Assembly (NCBI GenBank): GCA_033557835.1
Contig: JAWQRO010000139.1
Coordinates: 1 to 52,842 of the forward strand
DNA length: 52,842 nt
Direction: 5' to 3'
Source of the DNA: Helochares maculicollis
Taxonomy: Eukaryota; Arthropoda; Insecta; Coleoptera; Hydrophilidae
Shown: positions 11,771 to 25,390 of the stretch, one piece after another
Layout of the letters: each line of letters starts with the position of its first letter
How positions within the stretch are numbered: position 1 is the first letter of the stretch
Notes under the pieces: model-generated
What the model saw: only the letters and a program-made list of their open reading frames with translations
What the model was told of the DNA's origin: nothing
The model's database searches: none
Program-made: the position numbers and the translations under genes

Positions 11771-12904
11771 GTGATGATGGTCCCTTCTTAGGCACGGCTT
11801 CCGATTCACCCAAAAGAATCCCACGGCGGAGTTATTTAACATTTATTTATACGATGTCACGGATATTTACGTCTAAGAACCCCCACGAAAGCAGTTTATC
11901 AAGCAACGGATTCTAGACTGGAAATTCTGGGTACATCCAAGTCGGCGGGGTTCAAACAATGGGGAGCGAGGAAGGCAAAAGACGCGGAAGCGAAACGGGG
12001 TAAAAAGGCGGAATAAGAAGAAGAAAGACTCGCGGCCTCCTAGACGCCGACAACCTTGTTCTGTTGGGTGCCAAAGGGATAGGGAGGTGGAAATAATGTG
12101 ATGGTGGTTGAGGAGAATCAATAAAATTCTCCGGTATACCCTCTACTGACTCTGTGTTGTGTGCACCCGCGACGCCGATCGTCCGTCGTGTATAAGCAAA
12201 CGGATGCCTTACTTTATCTCGACTTGAAATTATTTAAGAATTGAAAATGATAAACATCTGAAAGCTTTGTAAAAACGCCAAAAGAATTAAAAGTAGAATG
12301 CACTTTTAATCTAAAGTTAAATCGAAAGAAAGCAATCTAGTATCTGCAGTCCTTAGATGTAGTAATTAACGATTTACTTCGTCCAGGAACGATTGTGTAG
12401 TCCTGCGCTTTTCAGTTCTTTGAATCCACACACCCTATATAGTTTTATTCCAAACACGCTTCTCCATTAACAGTACATTCCTAATGACATTTCAAAAAGT
12501 ATCAACTTTTTTAACTTCCAGCGGGTTTAAAGTGTAATGGCGACATAATAGAGGACTTCCTACTTTTATTGTACATAATGTCAGTCCGCAGAAGTGAAAA
12601 ATGTTAAATATATAAAAAGGAATATTAATTACTCCAAAAATTCTAAAGCAATGTTGCTATATAGCCGAATATCACATGATAATATAAATAACGAATGATT
12701 TAAGAACAGATTTGACGGATTGTTAAATATGACTGCGTTAAATACACTTCATCATCTGACCAAGGACAACATCCTGGCAGAACTTTGCTTTACAGTTACA
12801 ATACTTATCGACTTCTCTTCGATAAATTGCGACTTTCAAGCAGTTCTTACAGATTCCAAACAGTTGAATATCATTATTCGTCACCACAACTAATTTCATA
12901 GCGG
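11771..12904. other. Non-coding stretch with GC-elevated patch (about 11860-12200)
   Basis: The patch is open on the minus strand at 11873-12121, but the translation is low in complexity (Phe, Arg and Pro rich) and matches no family I know. The rest is AT-rich. Confidence 0.3.
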
Positions 12905-13490
12905 AACTTGTGATTTCAAGTCAGAACTTGCAACATGCTGATTTCAAACTGAAAGTTACTGATTTCAGACTGAAAGTTGCTGATTTTTAGTATTAGCATT
13001 TAGAGTTCGAAGACATACTCCATGTTGTAAATTGGGGTTTGAAAGGTAATAGTTAGATTTTTCTCGACTTGTATCGGCATTTCTAAGTTTCATTTTGGAA
13101 CTAACTAGTTTCTTTTCGAACGCCGATGTCATTTTTGTAAGTACAACTTAGATTTTCACGTTAGTGATTTTTATGTTAACTTATTATCAAGTTAGGATTA
13201 TACTATTTCAAGCGACTTTTTAATGTTAAATCGTGATCAAACGGAATCTTGATGATGTTAGGCGATTGTGATTTCGACTGCGGATTTGCTTTTTCAAGCC
13301 ATGGCTTGAAAGTCACGACAGTGGACAGTTTCAAATTATAGTTCTGAAATTTCAAATGAGTTTCCGGGTGACTCGAAGTTTGTGTTTAGTTGTAGGTTGA
13401 ATAGACTTAGCCGCAATTTGGTCATTTCACGGAGAAACGATGTTATTTCAAGTTGAAACTTGGCAATTTAAAATCTGGAATTAGTTGTGG
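12905..13490 (+). repeat. Decayed array of palindromic ~21-bp units
   Basis: Adjacent units CTGATTTCAAACTGAAAGTTA and CTGATTTCAGACTGAAAGTT(G) are plain at about 12938-12979, preceded by GTGATTTCAAGTCAGAACTTG. Diverged versions recur across the next 500 bases, for example GTTATTTCAAGTTGAAACTTGG near 13442. The unit is itself a partial palindrome (CAAGT...ACTTG). A perfect 20-bp palindrome, TTTCAAGCCATGGCTTGAAA, lies at 13292-13311. Confidence 0.55.
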
Positions 13491-13619
13491 CAGATCAAAA
13501 ATAATTACATGAGTCAATGGTTCCGAAATATCACAATTCCATTCTTAGCAGTTTACGTATGTAAATGTAAAAATTTAACACCAACTGGGCAGACTTTAAC
13601 AATTACTTAAAAAAAATAC

Positions 13620-15138
13620 TAACATGAAATTAATTATTAAAACTAATGATGAACTAGATAATGCCATACAATATTTTACAGCTATAGTTCAACAAGCTGC
13701 CTGGAAATCCACTACTGTAACAGCAAAAACATCAAACCAAGAGACTCAAACCACTAAACATCAGTGAACTTATACCAGAAAAACGTTGAGCAAAAAGCAA
13801 ACGACATAGAACGCAAACTCCTGAAGCTGGACTAACATACAATAGACTAAGGAGGAAACTACACAACACACACTCAAAGATGTTAAAAATTCGTCGTTCA
13901 CTTCTCTATCTAGAGACAAGCACTCAATATGGAAAGCTACTAAAAAGTTTAAAACACCTCAAATATCAATATTTGCAATTAAGAAATCGGACAAGTCTTG
14001 GGCCTGAAGCGACGACGAAAAAAGCGAGGTGTTTGCACAATATCTTCAACAAGTCTTTACTTCACCCCCCGCTCGAAACTCTGATAGTCCTATTAAAAGT
14101 TTTCTTGACATTTCCTGCTAAATGTTTTTACCTAACAAACCATTCACAGGCAAAGAAGTAAAATCATAACTTAATAACTTCAATCTGTGAAAAACTCCAG
14201 GAGACGACTTAATAACGGGCGACGTACTAAAACATTTCCCCAGAAAAGAAGTAGTACTCTTCACAACTATATTCAATAGCATGCTCAGCTTATCATACTA
14301 CCCAATTTTATGTAAATTCGTTCAAATTATTATGGTGGTAAAACCGGGAAAGTCTATCCACAAAGCGAAGTCATTCTGACCAATCAGTTTGTTTATTCCT
14401 AACTATCATTTGGGATTCAGAAAAGCACTTCACCTAAGCCATACAGCGGACATGCCTACCTCACAGAACACTAGTACATATGCCGACGACATAGCCTTAA
14501 TAGCAACAAGCTCTGATCTTGTAGCCGCAAACTATTAACAAAGTCATCTAAACTCATTCAAGAAATGGACTGCATACTGGAAAATTACAATTAACCATTG
14601 AAAGTCTGTTCAAGTGATGTTCACTAATAAAAGAGCTGTGTGCGCTTAAGTGATGAACAATATTGTTCCAATACCTGTCCAAACCTCGGTAAAATATCTA
14701 GGATTACAGCTAGATTAAAAACTCAAGTGGCACATCAAAACTAAATGTCAACAAATTAATATAAAATTCCAAAAAATTACGTGGGTCATGGGGCGCCACT
14801 CAAAGCTTAAGAAACTAGCACTTATTATATAAATGTATCATAAAACCTATAGGAACGATTGGTGTGCAGTTGTGGGGCTACGTCGAGCCATTCAACACAA
14901 AAATCATGCAAAGAATATAATTAAAAATTCTCGGTACGATTACCAACGCTTCGTGATATGTAATGCGACATTACATACTGACCTAAGACTCTCCTTTATC
15001 GCCGACGAAATTAAAAGGTTGTCCACAATCTATAATCAAAGATTGCAAGGACATGACAAGTTCATTGAAGAAATAAGCCATCCCTCAAACGTGCAACGTA
15101 GACTGAAGAGACAATGGCCAACTGATCTAAATCCTTAA
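13620..15138 (+). pseudogene. Jockey-like non-LTR retrotransposon ORF2 relic (reverse transcriptase)
   Basis: This is a reverse transcriptase relic. The order of recognisable parts is: the stretch before the RT (INTNDELDNAIQYFTAIV near 13630, then WKATKKFKTPQISIF near 13930); a shifted, stop-rich RT core (NYHLGFRKALHLSHTAD near 14405); the catalytic box TYADDIALIATSS with YADD at 14479-14490; then KYLGLQLD near 14690, LKWHIKTKCQQIN, and the thumb-side end ADEIKRLSTIYNQRLQ at 15000-15045, ending KRQWPTDLNP at 15138. The distance between the FGFRKA-like box and YADD is far too short, so part of the RT core is deleted. A diverged 3' tail with short A-runs follows to about 15300. No RNase H is present after the RT, as in several Jockey-group families. 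Confidence 0.88.
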
Positions 15139-15299
15139 GTCAAATAAGAAGTGCACTCAACCACTCACAGTAATTTAAGAACATCGATGCTGGTTGATTT
15201 TCTACACATGCTTATTTTCATGTATCACATTTATTTAATGCTCCTAATTGTAGAGAGTAGATTGTAAATTTGCTGAAGTAAATAAAAAAATGTAAAAAT

Positions 15300-16508
15300 T
15301 TAAGTTGATGTTCTTATTAGTAGGATAAAATATCAGGCGAGCTACTCGTTGATTTGAAAAAGACGTAACAGTCTTAATTAAGAAAGTTTGATATACAGGA
15401 ATGTAAAAGCTATAATAGATAAATTGGAAGAGAGTGACTTCACAGCTGAATAAAATCTCGATATTTACTGGACGAAAAAAATGTAGACAAAATCTAGAGT
15501 GTTGCATCAATAAATAATCTCTTTAGTCTTTATTCATATGACAGAAAACGTCTTCCCAAATCGCTTCTCTTTCATCTTTAATGTCGCGCGTGGAAAAACC
15601 GGTCGAGTTAAGAAACCCCCTGACAGGATGTTGCCAGGAGATGCAATATTGTTCCTTCTTGTAAGCCCGCTCGCTCCCTTTTTCCCCAGCGAGCATGGGA
15701 ATATGTAACCTGCCGAGATTAGATCGTTCCGGAATCGTAAAATTTGAGTGCGTATCTTCAACGTGAATAATTTTCTTTCCTTTATTCTATTTCATTGAAG
15801 GGTCGCTGCTTTTTATTGCCGTCTGAAAATCCGCCCTGTTTTCCCCCTCGATCGCAAAACCTCATACTCCAGCCCACCCAAACCAAACTGGTCTAAGCCA
15901 CCGATGTTCCATGGCCAACTTGCAATCTTGTAGGTTAACCGCAACTTTGATCGCTTAATGCATCGCTTTAACGTCGAAACCTCGGTACATCCAAATAAAA
16001 TCTAACCTAATTGTTTGAAACCCCTTTGAGAGAACGCTCAAATATAGGAGAATTTCCAGTACCGACTTCTTGCAGTTTCCCTAAGACGATGTATGTTTTA
16101 AAAGAAGAAGGACATTGCTGATAATTATTAAATAATTCAAATTGTTTTAATTTATAACCTGTTTGACTCTTATTGAATAGCTTGGCACGCATATGAGCAT
16201 CCAGTTATTATTTAAATACTAATTTGAATCCATCTTTAGTTGGAGCGTAGTGCTTCTTATATCTCTTTCGTGCCGCTTGTATCTCTAATATGCACCCTGT
16301 ATATTTTGAGGATACATACATTTATAGCATCCCTCTTGAGTTTCCATTTGGTTAGGCCCTATATACATTGATTTGAATGTTCGTTCACTTAATTCGTTAG
16401 TTCACCTTTCGTCACTTTTCATGACGTAAATTCTCGTCAAACACTATCGCAACTTCCTCCCACCTCTTCTTTAAACTGTTAACTATTGTTTACTTTTGTT
16501 CGTCGTGA
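15300..16508. other. Non-coding stretch with GC-elevated patch (about 15560-15960)
   Basis: No gene is recognised. The open frame 15534-15761 on the minus strand has no known domain. A CACCCTGTATA stretch near 16303 resembles the outer end of many insect mariner-type repeats, but no partner was found. Confidence 0.35.
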
Positions 16509-17183
16509 GTGGTTATAGCGTTTAAAAAAAATTTTAAAGTGGAAAATAAAAGTGAAAAAGAATATCTTAGAGATATTTTGCTGTTTTATTTCCGAAAAGG
16601 TAAAACGGCTGCTGAAGCCAGCCAAAAAATAAACTCTGTTTATAAAGAAAATGGACTAAGTGAACGAACTTGCCAGAAACGGTCTAAAAGATTTTCTACT
16701 GGCTACTTTTTCGTTACGGACACTCCCAGATGAGGATGGGCAAAAGAATGTTTCCCCGTGTAACAATTAGGGAAACGGCTTAAAGTATCCAAAAGTCAGT
16801 GTCAATCGTTCACGGGTTATAAAAGAGCTCAGATTTGTGAGTGCCTCATTCTCTCACTGACGCCAACCTGATGACACCCCTAAATCCACGTCTAGAAAAG
16901 GCCTTCACACCAGCAGGTAATGTCGATTTGATGGGATATCAAAAGAATAATCATTTTCGAGCTTCTCCAAGCAAATTAAACAATTAATGCGGACTATTAC
17001 ATCGCGGAATCGGATAGATTAAGGGAGCATTGGAAGAAAAATGGCCCAGCCTCATCAGTTAGCTTTACACTGTACTCCCCAAACCTCGCTCTGTCTACAT
17101 ATCTCCTGTTTCGCAGGAATTCAAAAGTTCCCAGAGAGGTGGGAAGAGGTTATAGAAAAAGGGGAGATTACATAATTGATTAA
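16509..17183 (+). pseudogene. Mariner C transposase relic
   Basis: The helix-turn-helix domain is readable in one frame from 16509: LRDILLFYFRKGKTAAEA, SQKINSVYKENGLSERTCQK. It breaks near 16730. Further on, a shifted frame gives WDIKRIIIFELLQAN, a stop, then TINADYYIAESDRL near 16935-17030, which corresponds to the family motif ending QTINADVY. The segment that should hold the HDN and PSD catalytic boxes is missing. The C-terminal block follows: FAGIQKFPERWEEVIEKG and, after a one-base shift, GDYIID and a stop at 17181. The FPERWEEV motif is diagnostic of mariner C-termini. Both ends are eroded; no TIR was identified. Confidence 0.85.
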
Positions 17184-19603
17184 AAAATTGTTTTGTTCTA
17201 AAGAAATTGTAAATAGATTTATTTAAAAAACCGAATGAAGTTTTCAAACAATTAAATATTTATAAAAACTTATTGTAGGTTAGTATTATTTGTTTTAATC
17301 TCTATAGTTAGATCAAAATCGCGATTGCCACGGACGGTTTGGATACAGTAATTATAGTTTTCACAGTTGTTGGTTTAAAATATGTTAAAATGGTTAAGAA
17401 ATAATCTATTTATGGAATCTTGAAGGAAATAAAATTCTTTTATCAGATTTTATTCCAAATTAAGCACGGCTCAAAACACATTTTAACTATTAAGACCTAT
17501 TATAGGCAGTTGCGCAGTAGCTATGTTAGTGATCAAAAGCAATATTTTATGAACAGAATTAGGCTTGTGGAGTAAAGTAGTAATAGTAATACGTTTCACA
17601 GTCTTGTAATAATTGTTTTAGCAAAAAAATGCGCCAAATGTTTGTAAAAAATAATTTCATCCTATATTTTATTAAATCTGAATAATTATTATCGGGATAG
17701 AAAACATTTTAATTCGTACAAGGGATTATAAAATTGTCAAATCGGATTTTGAAACAAGAAAAACGTGGACAATGGCTAAAATGTGTAGGTCTAAACTAGT
17801 TGATTGAAATATTTATCACAGGGCCCCCCACTCTCTTCCTTGTCGACAAATAATGTCCATCATCGTCATTGTTATGTATAGAATACGTGTATATCCAATA
17901 TACATAAATAACAGGTTTCACACCTGACCCTTGTTGTCTGTGCTGCTGCTGCGCTACCGGCACGGTACGACCACAAAAAGCACCTCATCAATGTCTTGAG
18001 CACTCCAGAGAACAGGGGGTGTGGTTACTGACCGGACATGAGGTTTTGTAGTGAGACACGTGCGGTTTAACTTGAGGGGTAATTAAGTACGTAAGGGTGG
18101 GCCTTTTGTCGGCTTGAGTTGAGGACCCTTTACAGTCACGCCTCAGGGTAATAAACCCCTTTTTAAAAGAATATGAGGCACGTGCCACTTAATCCCTTGT
18201 GAACACACAAATATACCAACTTGAGAAAACACAATAAAGAAAAGAACTGATCGATACATTAAATAAAATATAATACAATCATTACATTTACACAATTCTA
18301 TTATTCTGCTACGCATATAAAAACGGATGCATCAAATTAAAATGTCAATATCTGACCAATGAAGTTCCAACTTTCTTCAAGTTCATCCCGGCTATCTCCG
18401 ATAGTTTATAACGAAAAAAATCAATAGCTGTACACGTTTACTGGCCGCAAATGGCGAAGTAATCGCGCACAATAATTCTCCAGCTTATAGCTTCAATAAA
18501 AAGTGATTTTACAGCGTTACCAGTTAACGATACATCTCGCTTGGCGCGAAACTACCGAAATAAAATAAAACAAATCCATTTTGGAATTTATCTATAGTCT
18601 TTTCCAAGCGAATAATTACCGCATAAAGCCACTTTTATGGGTGATTATCGCGCAAATGTTTATGAACACGCCGTTTAAGGAGGCTCTGAATGTTCTTTGA
18701 AATCGAGCATGTGTGTCACCATTTTTACTATTATCAGTTTTTTATTAGCCATTTTGCCTCGGTGTTTTCACTTGTGGTCCCGCTTACACGGCTCTTCACC
18801 TTGTACTTTAAAAATCCAAACCGCTTCGTAATTTTCTTCTTCAGACCGCAAAGAAGATTCATAGAGTGAAAGGTTGCAGAAGAGCCAATAGATTTTCAGT
18901 TAAGTACCGGGAACGACCTCCAGAAGATGCCTTGTATTCTCCACACGCAGCGGGTGACTTGGATTATCGAATTCAGGGCCCGAAAACTGAGAATAAAATT
19001 TTTACCGCAGTCAGCAGGCCACCACATTCTACCAGAATTGTTTCTCTAGATGGCGGGTCGTGCTGGCTAGATGCGAATCTTTCCCCATTGCCCGCTCCAA
19101 AACGACCTAGAGGGTGGTTTTTACGATCTCAGAAATACGTTACTCGCGGCCGGTGATGGCTCTTCCCTTTTTTATGCACACTGCCATTTCTACTTCTTTT
19201 CGGATGGCGGAGGAGATAAAAGAGAATTTCTTTCCTCTCGGAGGGATTAATGAGTTCCTTACTTTTCCCTTCAGCCGCAGTTGATTTGTTGATTTCATGG
19301 CGCTGACTGAGGACTGAGAAGCTCTTCTTATACGCATTAGCCAATTTAGTTTCCCGTATACTATTAGTAAATATCATTTTTGATGTTAGTTTCACGCATT
19401 TCTCAAATATGTCGCACGCACCGTTACAGATTAGTAAATGTGGTGATTATAAAAACACTTAATATAAGATGTAAAAATAAATTTTCGCCGTTTGACAAAA
19501 ATTGGCTTCACCAATTGTATGGTTAAAGTATTAGATAAAAAACTTCATTGTCATAAAGTTGGACATCTGTCAATAACATAACCTTTAAATATTAGCGTGT
19601 GAA
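17184..19603. other. Non-coding stretch with two GC-elevated patches
   Basis: The first ~650 bases are AT-rich. Patches at about 17930-18190 and 18640-19400 are GC-elevated, unique and of high complexity. Open frames there (plus 18866-19156; minus 17988-18188 and 19129-19395) match no family I know. They could be regulatory sequence or untranslated exons. Confidence 0.3.
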
Positions 19604-20558
19604 AATGTCGTGTTTTGATCTGAACAGCGGTAATTGTGCCGGAACTTTTGATTTACTTCCTCAAAAAATCTGCAGCTGAAGCACATCGACTGCTGCTTTA
19701 AGTGAAGGAAATTGTCGTAAGTGCTATAAGTTTAAAAACAGTGAATTTAACAAGAATTGGAAGCATTATTGGATAAAGAGCAAGAAGAACTTGCATTTAT
19801 ATTAGGAATGCCTCAACAAACAATTTCACACGGTTGAAATCATTAGGTGTGATTCAAAAGCAAGAAAATTTGGTTTCATATGAGCTGATGCCGAGAAATG
19901 GGTAACACTAATATTTGACATGTGAAATAATATTTACCAGGCATAAATGAATGAGTTTTCCGGTTAGTCACTGCTGACGAAAAATAGATTCACTATGATA
20001 ATCCAAAAAGGAAAAAGCCATGAGGGCCACCTAGCCATTCTTTAACATCTACAGCTAGACCAATTCATGGAAAAAAAAACGCTTGTTGTGTATTTGGTGG
20101 GAGCAGCTTCGTGTTGTGTATTATGAGTTGTCCAAACCGAACGAAATCTGAGGCTGTTTGCCAAATACAATTGATGCAGTTAAGTCGAGTACTCGAGAAA
20201 AAAGTGCCGACTGCTACTCCAGACACGACAAAATTATATTGCTGCATGATAATATTTACCCACATGTTGTGGCGGCGGTCAAAACCTACTAAGAATTAAT
20301 CAATTGGAAACTTTTATCCCACCCGCCTTATTCACCAGACATTGTCCCTTCTTATTTCTAGTTGTTTCAATTGTTGGTGGTTGACCTGTTTGAGCAACGC
20401 TCCACAACGTATAAAGAATCCTAAAATTGGGCCAATTCGTGGATAGCCTCAAAGGAATTTTTGGACCCGGTATCCGTATACTGCCAGAAAGATGGGAAAA
20501 AGTAATGGCAAGCGACGGAAAGTACTTCGAAAAACACAGAGGGTCCGTTCTTTCATAG
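19604..20558 (+). pseudogene. Mariner D transposase relic, Mos1-like (mauritiana type)
   Basis: The text matches the Mos1 group closely. The N-terminus shows LIYFLKKSAAEAHRLLL; then RLKSLGVIQKQENLVSYEL; the first catalytic box TADEK-stop-IHYDNPKRKK near 19975; LYYELSKPNETKSEAVC-like text near 20125, split across frames; the second box LLHDNIYPHV near 20240; and HPPYSPDIVPSY near 20320, where the third aspartate (PSD in the family) is Tyr. The C-terminus reads GIRILPERWEKVMASDGKYF near 20470-20530. Multiple stops and at least three frameshifts make it inactive. The first two aspartates are retained. Confidence 0.88.
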
Positions 20559-20923
20559 TAGATTCCAAATTATTATCCATAAATATAGTTGCCTCAGTTT
20601 ACATCTAACATGGGTGAATTTTTAAAACTCCTGTGTTCTTTTCACAATAAAAATATCGTTTAGTTGTGTTTTCGGTATGCGTCTTGCATTGTTAGAATTT
20701 TAAATTTTAATTTCGCGGCATATTATATTGTTTTAAATGTAACATTAAGTAGTGGTATCATATATTTTAAATAATAGTTTGATAGTTACAATTTATAACA
20801 AAATTGTTTCGATGTAACCAAAGATTTTCAAAATCGGCCACATGTTACATTTAATACAAATAATATTCGATAGTCAATAAACCCAAGCAAGTAGTTTTAG
20901 TGTTTCTCTAAATACCTGCACAA
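20559..20923. other. AT-rich non-coding stretch
   Basis: Nothing recognisable. Confidence 0.5.
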
Positions 20924-21059
20924 GCAAGTCATCTGAAGGAGACGTCAGTGGAGTATCAACAGTTTCCTGTTTTCCCTCTTTTTCCTTAACTTGCGCCGTC
21001 TCATGGTGACTGACGATGCTATCCTCACCTCGGCTGTCTGTCCCGCCGTCTTGAAGCCG
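20924..21059 (-). CDS. Possible internal host exon, acidic low-complexity peptide
   Basis: On the minus strand, CTATCATAG precedes the segment and CTTGTGCAG followed by GTATTTAG ends it, so it could be an internal exon. The frame across it gives a hydrophilic, acidic peptide (for example QDGGTDSRGEDSIVS and QETVDTPLTSPSDDLLVQ) with no stop. GC content is clearly above the flanks. The composition suits a disordered cytoplasmic segment of a larger protein. I recognise no family and see no neighbouring exon that would join it. The acceptor lacks a long pyrimidine tract. It could equally be an unspliced conserved non-coding patch. Confidence 0.25.
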
Positions 21060-24000
21060 CACTATGATAGCAATGGTGACGTTTATAGGTAAATTGTATC
21101 ACGAAATAAATTTTAGCTCAATTACTAAATTTTATACAACAAAACTCAACTTAAACACTAGATATGAACATGAGGTAACAGCATTTAAATCACATTTCTT
21201 CCTATTATTTTCACTGGTCGAGCACTGCTTCGAGAACTAAAATTACCTAATTAATTTTTATTAGTTAGGTAATAGGTGTGGTGAAAAGGGGGAACAATAA
21301 AAATTTTATCGCTGTATACATGAGAGGTTTCGTTACACATAAATCTGTAATTATTGCGGCTGTTATTATTTAATTAAAAATTTAGTGCAAATAAAACGAT
21401 AACGCAGCAGCGAGTGTGGGTCGTTTAAGAGTTATTTATGGCTTCTCGAAACTAAAATAAGCCCATTCATCAAGGTTTTAAGCTACTTAAATAGATCGTA
21501 AACACCATTTTTGATAAGGCTGATAGCTTGGGCAAATATTTAAATATCTCAAAATGTGTTTATGTAAACAGTTTGTTATCTTTTCCAATGAGTCACAAGT
21601 TGCGATTTTCTCCAGTTATATCATGTTGCGACATTTGAAGTTGTTTGTGTGTATAGAGGGGCCAAAGTGTGTTCACAAAATTGTTTTGACTATCAGATAT
21701 GGTTTGCTTAATGGAAGGATAAAATACTCCAACGCGTACAAAAAAATTAAGAAATAATTTTAAAATTATTCATTGGTTTTTTAACACCTATAAAATTTGG
21801 AAGAATTTGTAAAAATTGCAATTTTCTGCGTGAATGTATAAAATATTTATTACTATTATTCTAGCATATGCACAAGAATTCTTCCCAAAAAACAGAAAAA
21901 TATACTAAAACCATTACGGATTAATGCATTAATTCCGAAATTTTAGAGAAAACATTTCTTGGCCTAACTTTATGAAGTTGAATGAAAGCAATAATGAATA
22001 GGCTATCCACGTATGGAGCGTGTGCGATATCATGTTACTCTGCTTGAAAACAATTTCTCCCAGAATCACAAAAGTATGATCGTATTATTCTGCTTTAACG
22101 CTATGTAGCGAGGAAATGCTGAAATTGCCATTTAGAATTTGATGGTGATTTTTCATAATTTACTTTTTTTATCAAAAAATTTAGCAATTGGAAATATCCG
22201 CTGTTCGTAAATAAGTGGCCGATTTCCAATATTCCAAAAATTATGTTTTCGAATTGAGGAAAAGGGTCGTGAAATCTCCGATTTAGCAAAAGATTTATCG
22301 TCGCTTTTATCGGGAGACAACCAAAACTTAAATCAAGGCTCAACATCAGCAAATAAAAGCAAAGATTATATAACCTAAAAGTCAGTACTACTCCATCGTT
22401 GTTGTGTTATTGGTTTGTTGAATGTTTCTACCAATGTAACAAAATCTGCGATTAATGATAGATGGAAATAAGGAGTATTATTATGACACTTCTCGCAAAA
22501 TAATTGCGATTAGATAACACTTAACCACATGCTCTTCCCGAAGACTAAGTTTAATGACACTACAAATCGAATTAAATCCAAAAGCAAAATGCTATAACAG
22601 CCATCTACTAGCCCAGATACAAACGTCTTAGATTTGAGCTTTACGAATGCAATCTAGTTATTGCACCAATATTAGGTAATACTTCTATTTTGTATAAATT
22701 ACCATTTTGGGCTTTGCGAATTTGTACCAGATATGAATTCGGATGAAAGGATTTAAAAATATCTCAGAAACAATAATTGTAGTTAAGTTTCAATAAAATG
22801 TGTTTTGTTTTCAGATTTGATTGATTTTGATAATTTGTCACATACTAATTTTTAAATCGAACACTTATTTTCGGGCGGAGGGAGTACTATAACCACTGGT
22901 GGAGTTCCTTTACGGCATAAATAGAACAGAAAAATTTTATTGCTATTTCAATAAACCATTTTCTTGTCTATATTTAAAATAGTATAACAGCAGAATAAGA
23001 CTTTGGGGAAGAACCGATTTAAAAATGAATAGCGTAAAAATGTCTACCAGTAAGGCAAGGTAAGAAGCATATGTTATCTCGGATTTAAGCGGTCCATTGA
23101 ATGTATTTAAATCATTATTTACGATTATGAAAAATAACTAAGCTATTATGGATATTTTCTTTACAGCTCATTCAAAGATTAAGTTTTTGTGAAAACATAA
23201 ATATAATGCATGATACATATAAAAGGAGATATGAAACAAAAATCTATTCTTTAATTTTAATAACAAAAAAAGTAAAAATAATAGCAGGGTCGAATATTTG
23301 CTTGCTTTATAATTTAAGATAATATTATTAAATTTGGTCCATCTCGGATATTAAATTTGTTATCAATTGTACTACTATTCCCTAGTTTCTTAATTCAGAT
23401 TCTTCAACTACTAGCTTATACAATATTTAAACGTTTATATTTGTTAATACATTAATCAATATTTTGTCTAAGTATTCCTTGTCAAATAGCTACATAATGA
23501 ATAGAATTGGTTGTTTGGTAAAACACATTTTTTGTAAAAAATTTATGTAACGCATACAGTCATGGAAATAAATCTGGTTACTGCCTTATGTAGTTAAAAC
23601 TCGCAAAAGCTATTCAGTAACGATAAACGTCTTTCTACTTATAAGCAACACGTTTAATAGTTGGTTATGAGTATAATTTATTACCAATTGTATTTGAATT
23701 TAACTTTCCACAATGACCATATTATTTTGTGATAATGCAAGTTGTTCACAGTTTTTCCTAATAATTATTATAAGTATGTACTACAATCTTCTTTTGATTA
23801 TAAAAAAATGTTCATTAATCTAAGTAGCTGAGTGAATATGTTTATTACGCGTGTTTATATTGCATACATCAGAACGACCTGTACGAATGATTCTGTACTT
23901 CGCGGGCGTACTTATTAGAAAACGCTAGGGCTGAGTGTCTCATATTTATTAGTTTCATATAATATTTATTCACATTATCTCGGCTTTAGTGTTATAAATG

Positions 24001-24450
24001 ATTTGTATTAAACGTTTCATTACACTATATCCAAAATGCAGCGGCCAGGCCAGCGCATCCAGACTGGGGATATCACACTGAAACCTACTGAAAATTATAT
24101 ACCCATTCCGTCGATACTTGCTAGAACGACAGACAAATTTTCTTTTAATGCTGTAATTTAATAGTTAAGATAATATGTAAACATAAACAACATAAACAAG
24201 CCGTGAATTTATTAAAAGCAATAGAAATTTACTATGCAAATTTATGAATATGACAATTAAGCAGGATGCAATCATTTGAAATTACGAAGTCCATGTTTGA
24301 ACATTTTTTGCTAACTTCACGCGAGTGCGACAGGATTGTCCCACTAATGGAACGTATTTCTCAAAAACTATTTTCCAGCATTTTCTGGGTAATGGAACGC
24401 GCGGTATATCGAAAAACAATTTGGCTTTCGTGCTGACTCAAAATTAAGCT
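21060..24450. other. AT-rich non-coding stretch
   Basis: About 3.4 kb without a recognisable gene or element. Short open frames (for example 21554-21757 plus and 22101-22352 minus) have no family resemblance. Confidence 0.5.
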
Positions 24451-25390
24451 TGTATTTGCCATAAAAGTTGCGTGCTTTTTCGTAATGGCGCCGTTAGGGT
24501 GAAGGGAAAGTCCGATAAAATTAGCTGAAAAACAATACGCTGCCTGGGCTTTAGTTTTAGTGGCCTCGTAACGAGTGTAACGGTTATGGCCATGTCGTAG
24601 ACGACGATACAAATTACAACCGGAAGAGGCAAGGATAAAGGATGGCAGAAAAGGATTTGCCAGGATTCTTTCCCCTTTTTTGTTTCATCCATTTTTTCAC
24701 CAGATCCCTACTACTCTAGGGAATCATCCCAACCAGACGCCTCAATTATCGTAATGGCAAAATATTAAAACCGTTCCGGCAACACCGCAGAAACCGAATC
24801 GTTAATATTAGATATCAATTTAACAACCACCATTTTCCGGTTAATACAGGTTATCAATTCCATCCTCCCCCGTTTCAATTTAGCATTGGTAATTCGATAA
24901 AAAGCGATTTGTTTGCAGATGGGGACATCCTGACGGTGTTGAGGAAAAAACGGGGGGCTGTACTGAAAGTAGAGTTGTAATGAAAGCGTTGGGTTGCGAT
25001 ACGTCCAGGGACTTTCGAGCCCATTGGAAAATCCCATTCGCAAGCTTCTCAATTAACTCGGTCGGTAGTTATATCGTAGCAAGGAAAATTTCTTTGGCGA
25101 AGTGACGAAAAGCTCTTATTGTTCCCGCTCCATCTCAATTTAGGTAACCCGCAAAGTCCCTACTTAATCTCAGATTCATCTTAATTTCGAGTCCCAAGCT
25201 TATTAGATTTATCCTGCGGATCCTCAAGACGAACGAGCTACACGAACATCTTTTTAATCTCTGAAATTGGTGGAATTTCAGGGATTAGGAGGGAAATCGC
25301 AAGGAGATTGAATGCGAATGCGTGCGAGCCAGAGAGGTCTGCGGCTCAACTAGCTTTACGGGCCAACAACTTGAAATATTTTATTCGTTG
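24451..25390. other. GC-elevated unique patch
   Basis: Nearly 1 kb of higher-GC, high-complexity sequence with several open frames on the minus strand (24361-24692, 24765-25052). None of the translations shows a known domain or convincing splice context. It could be a conserved regulatory region. Confidence 0.3.
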
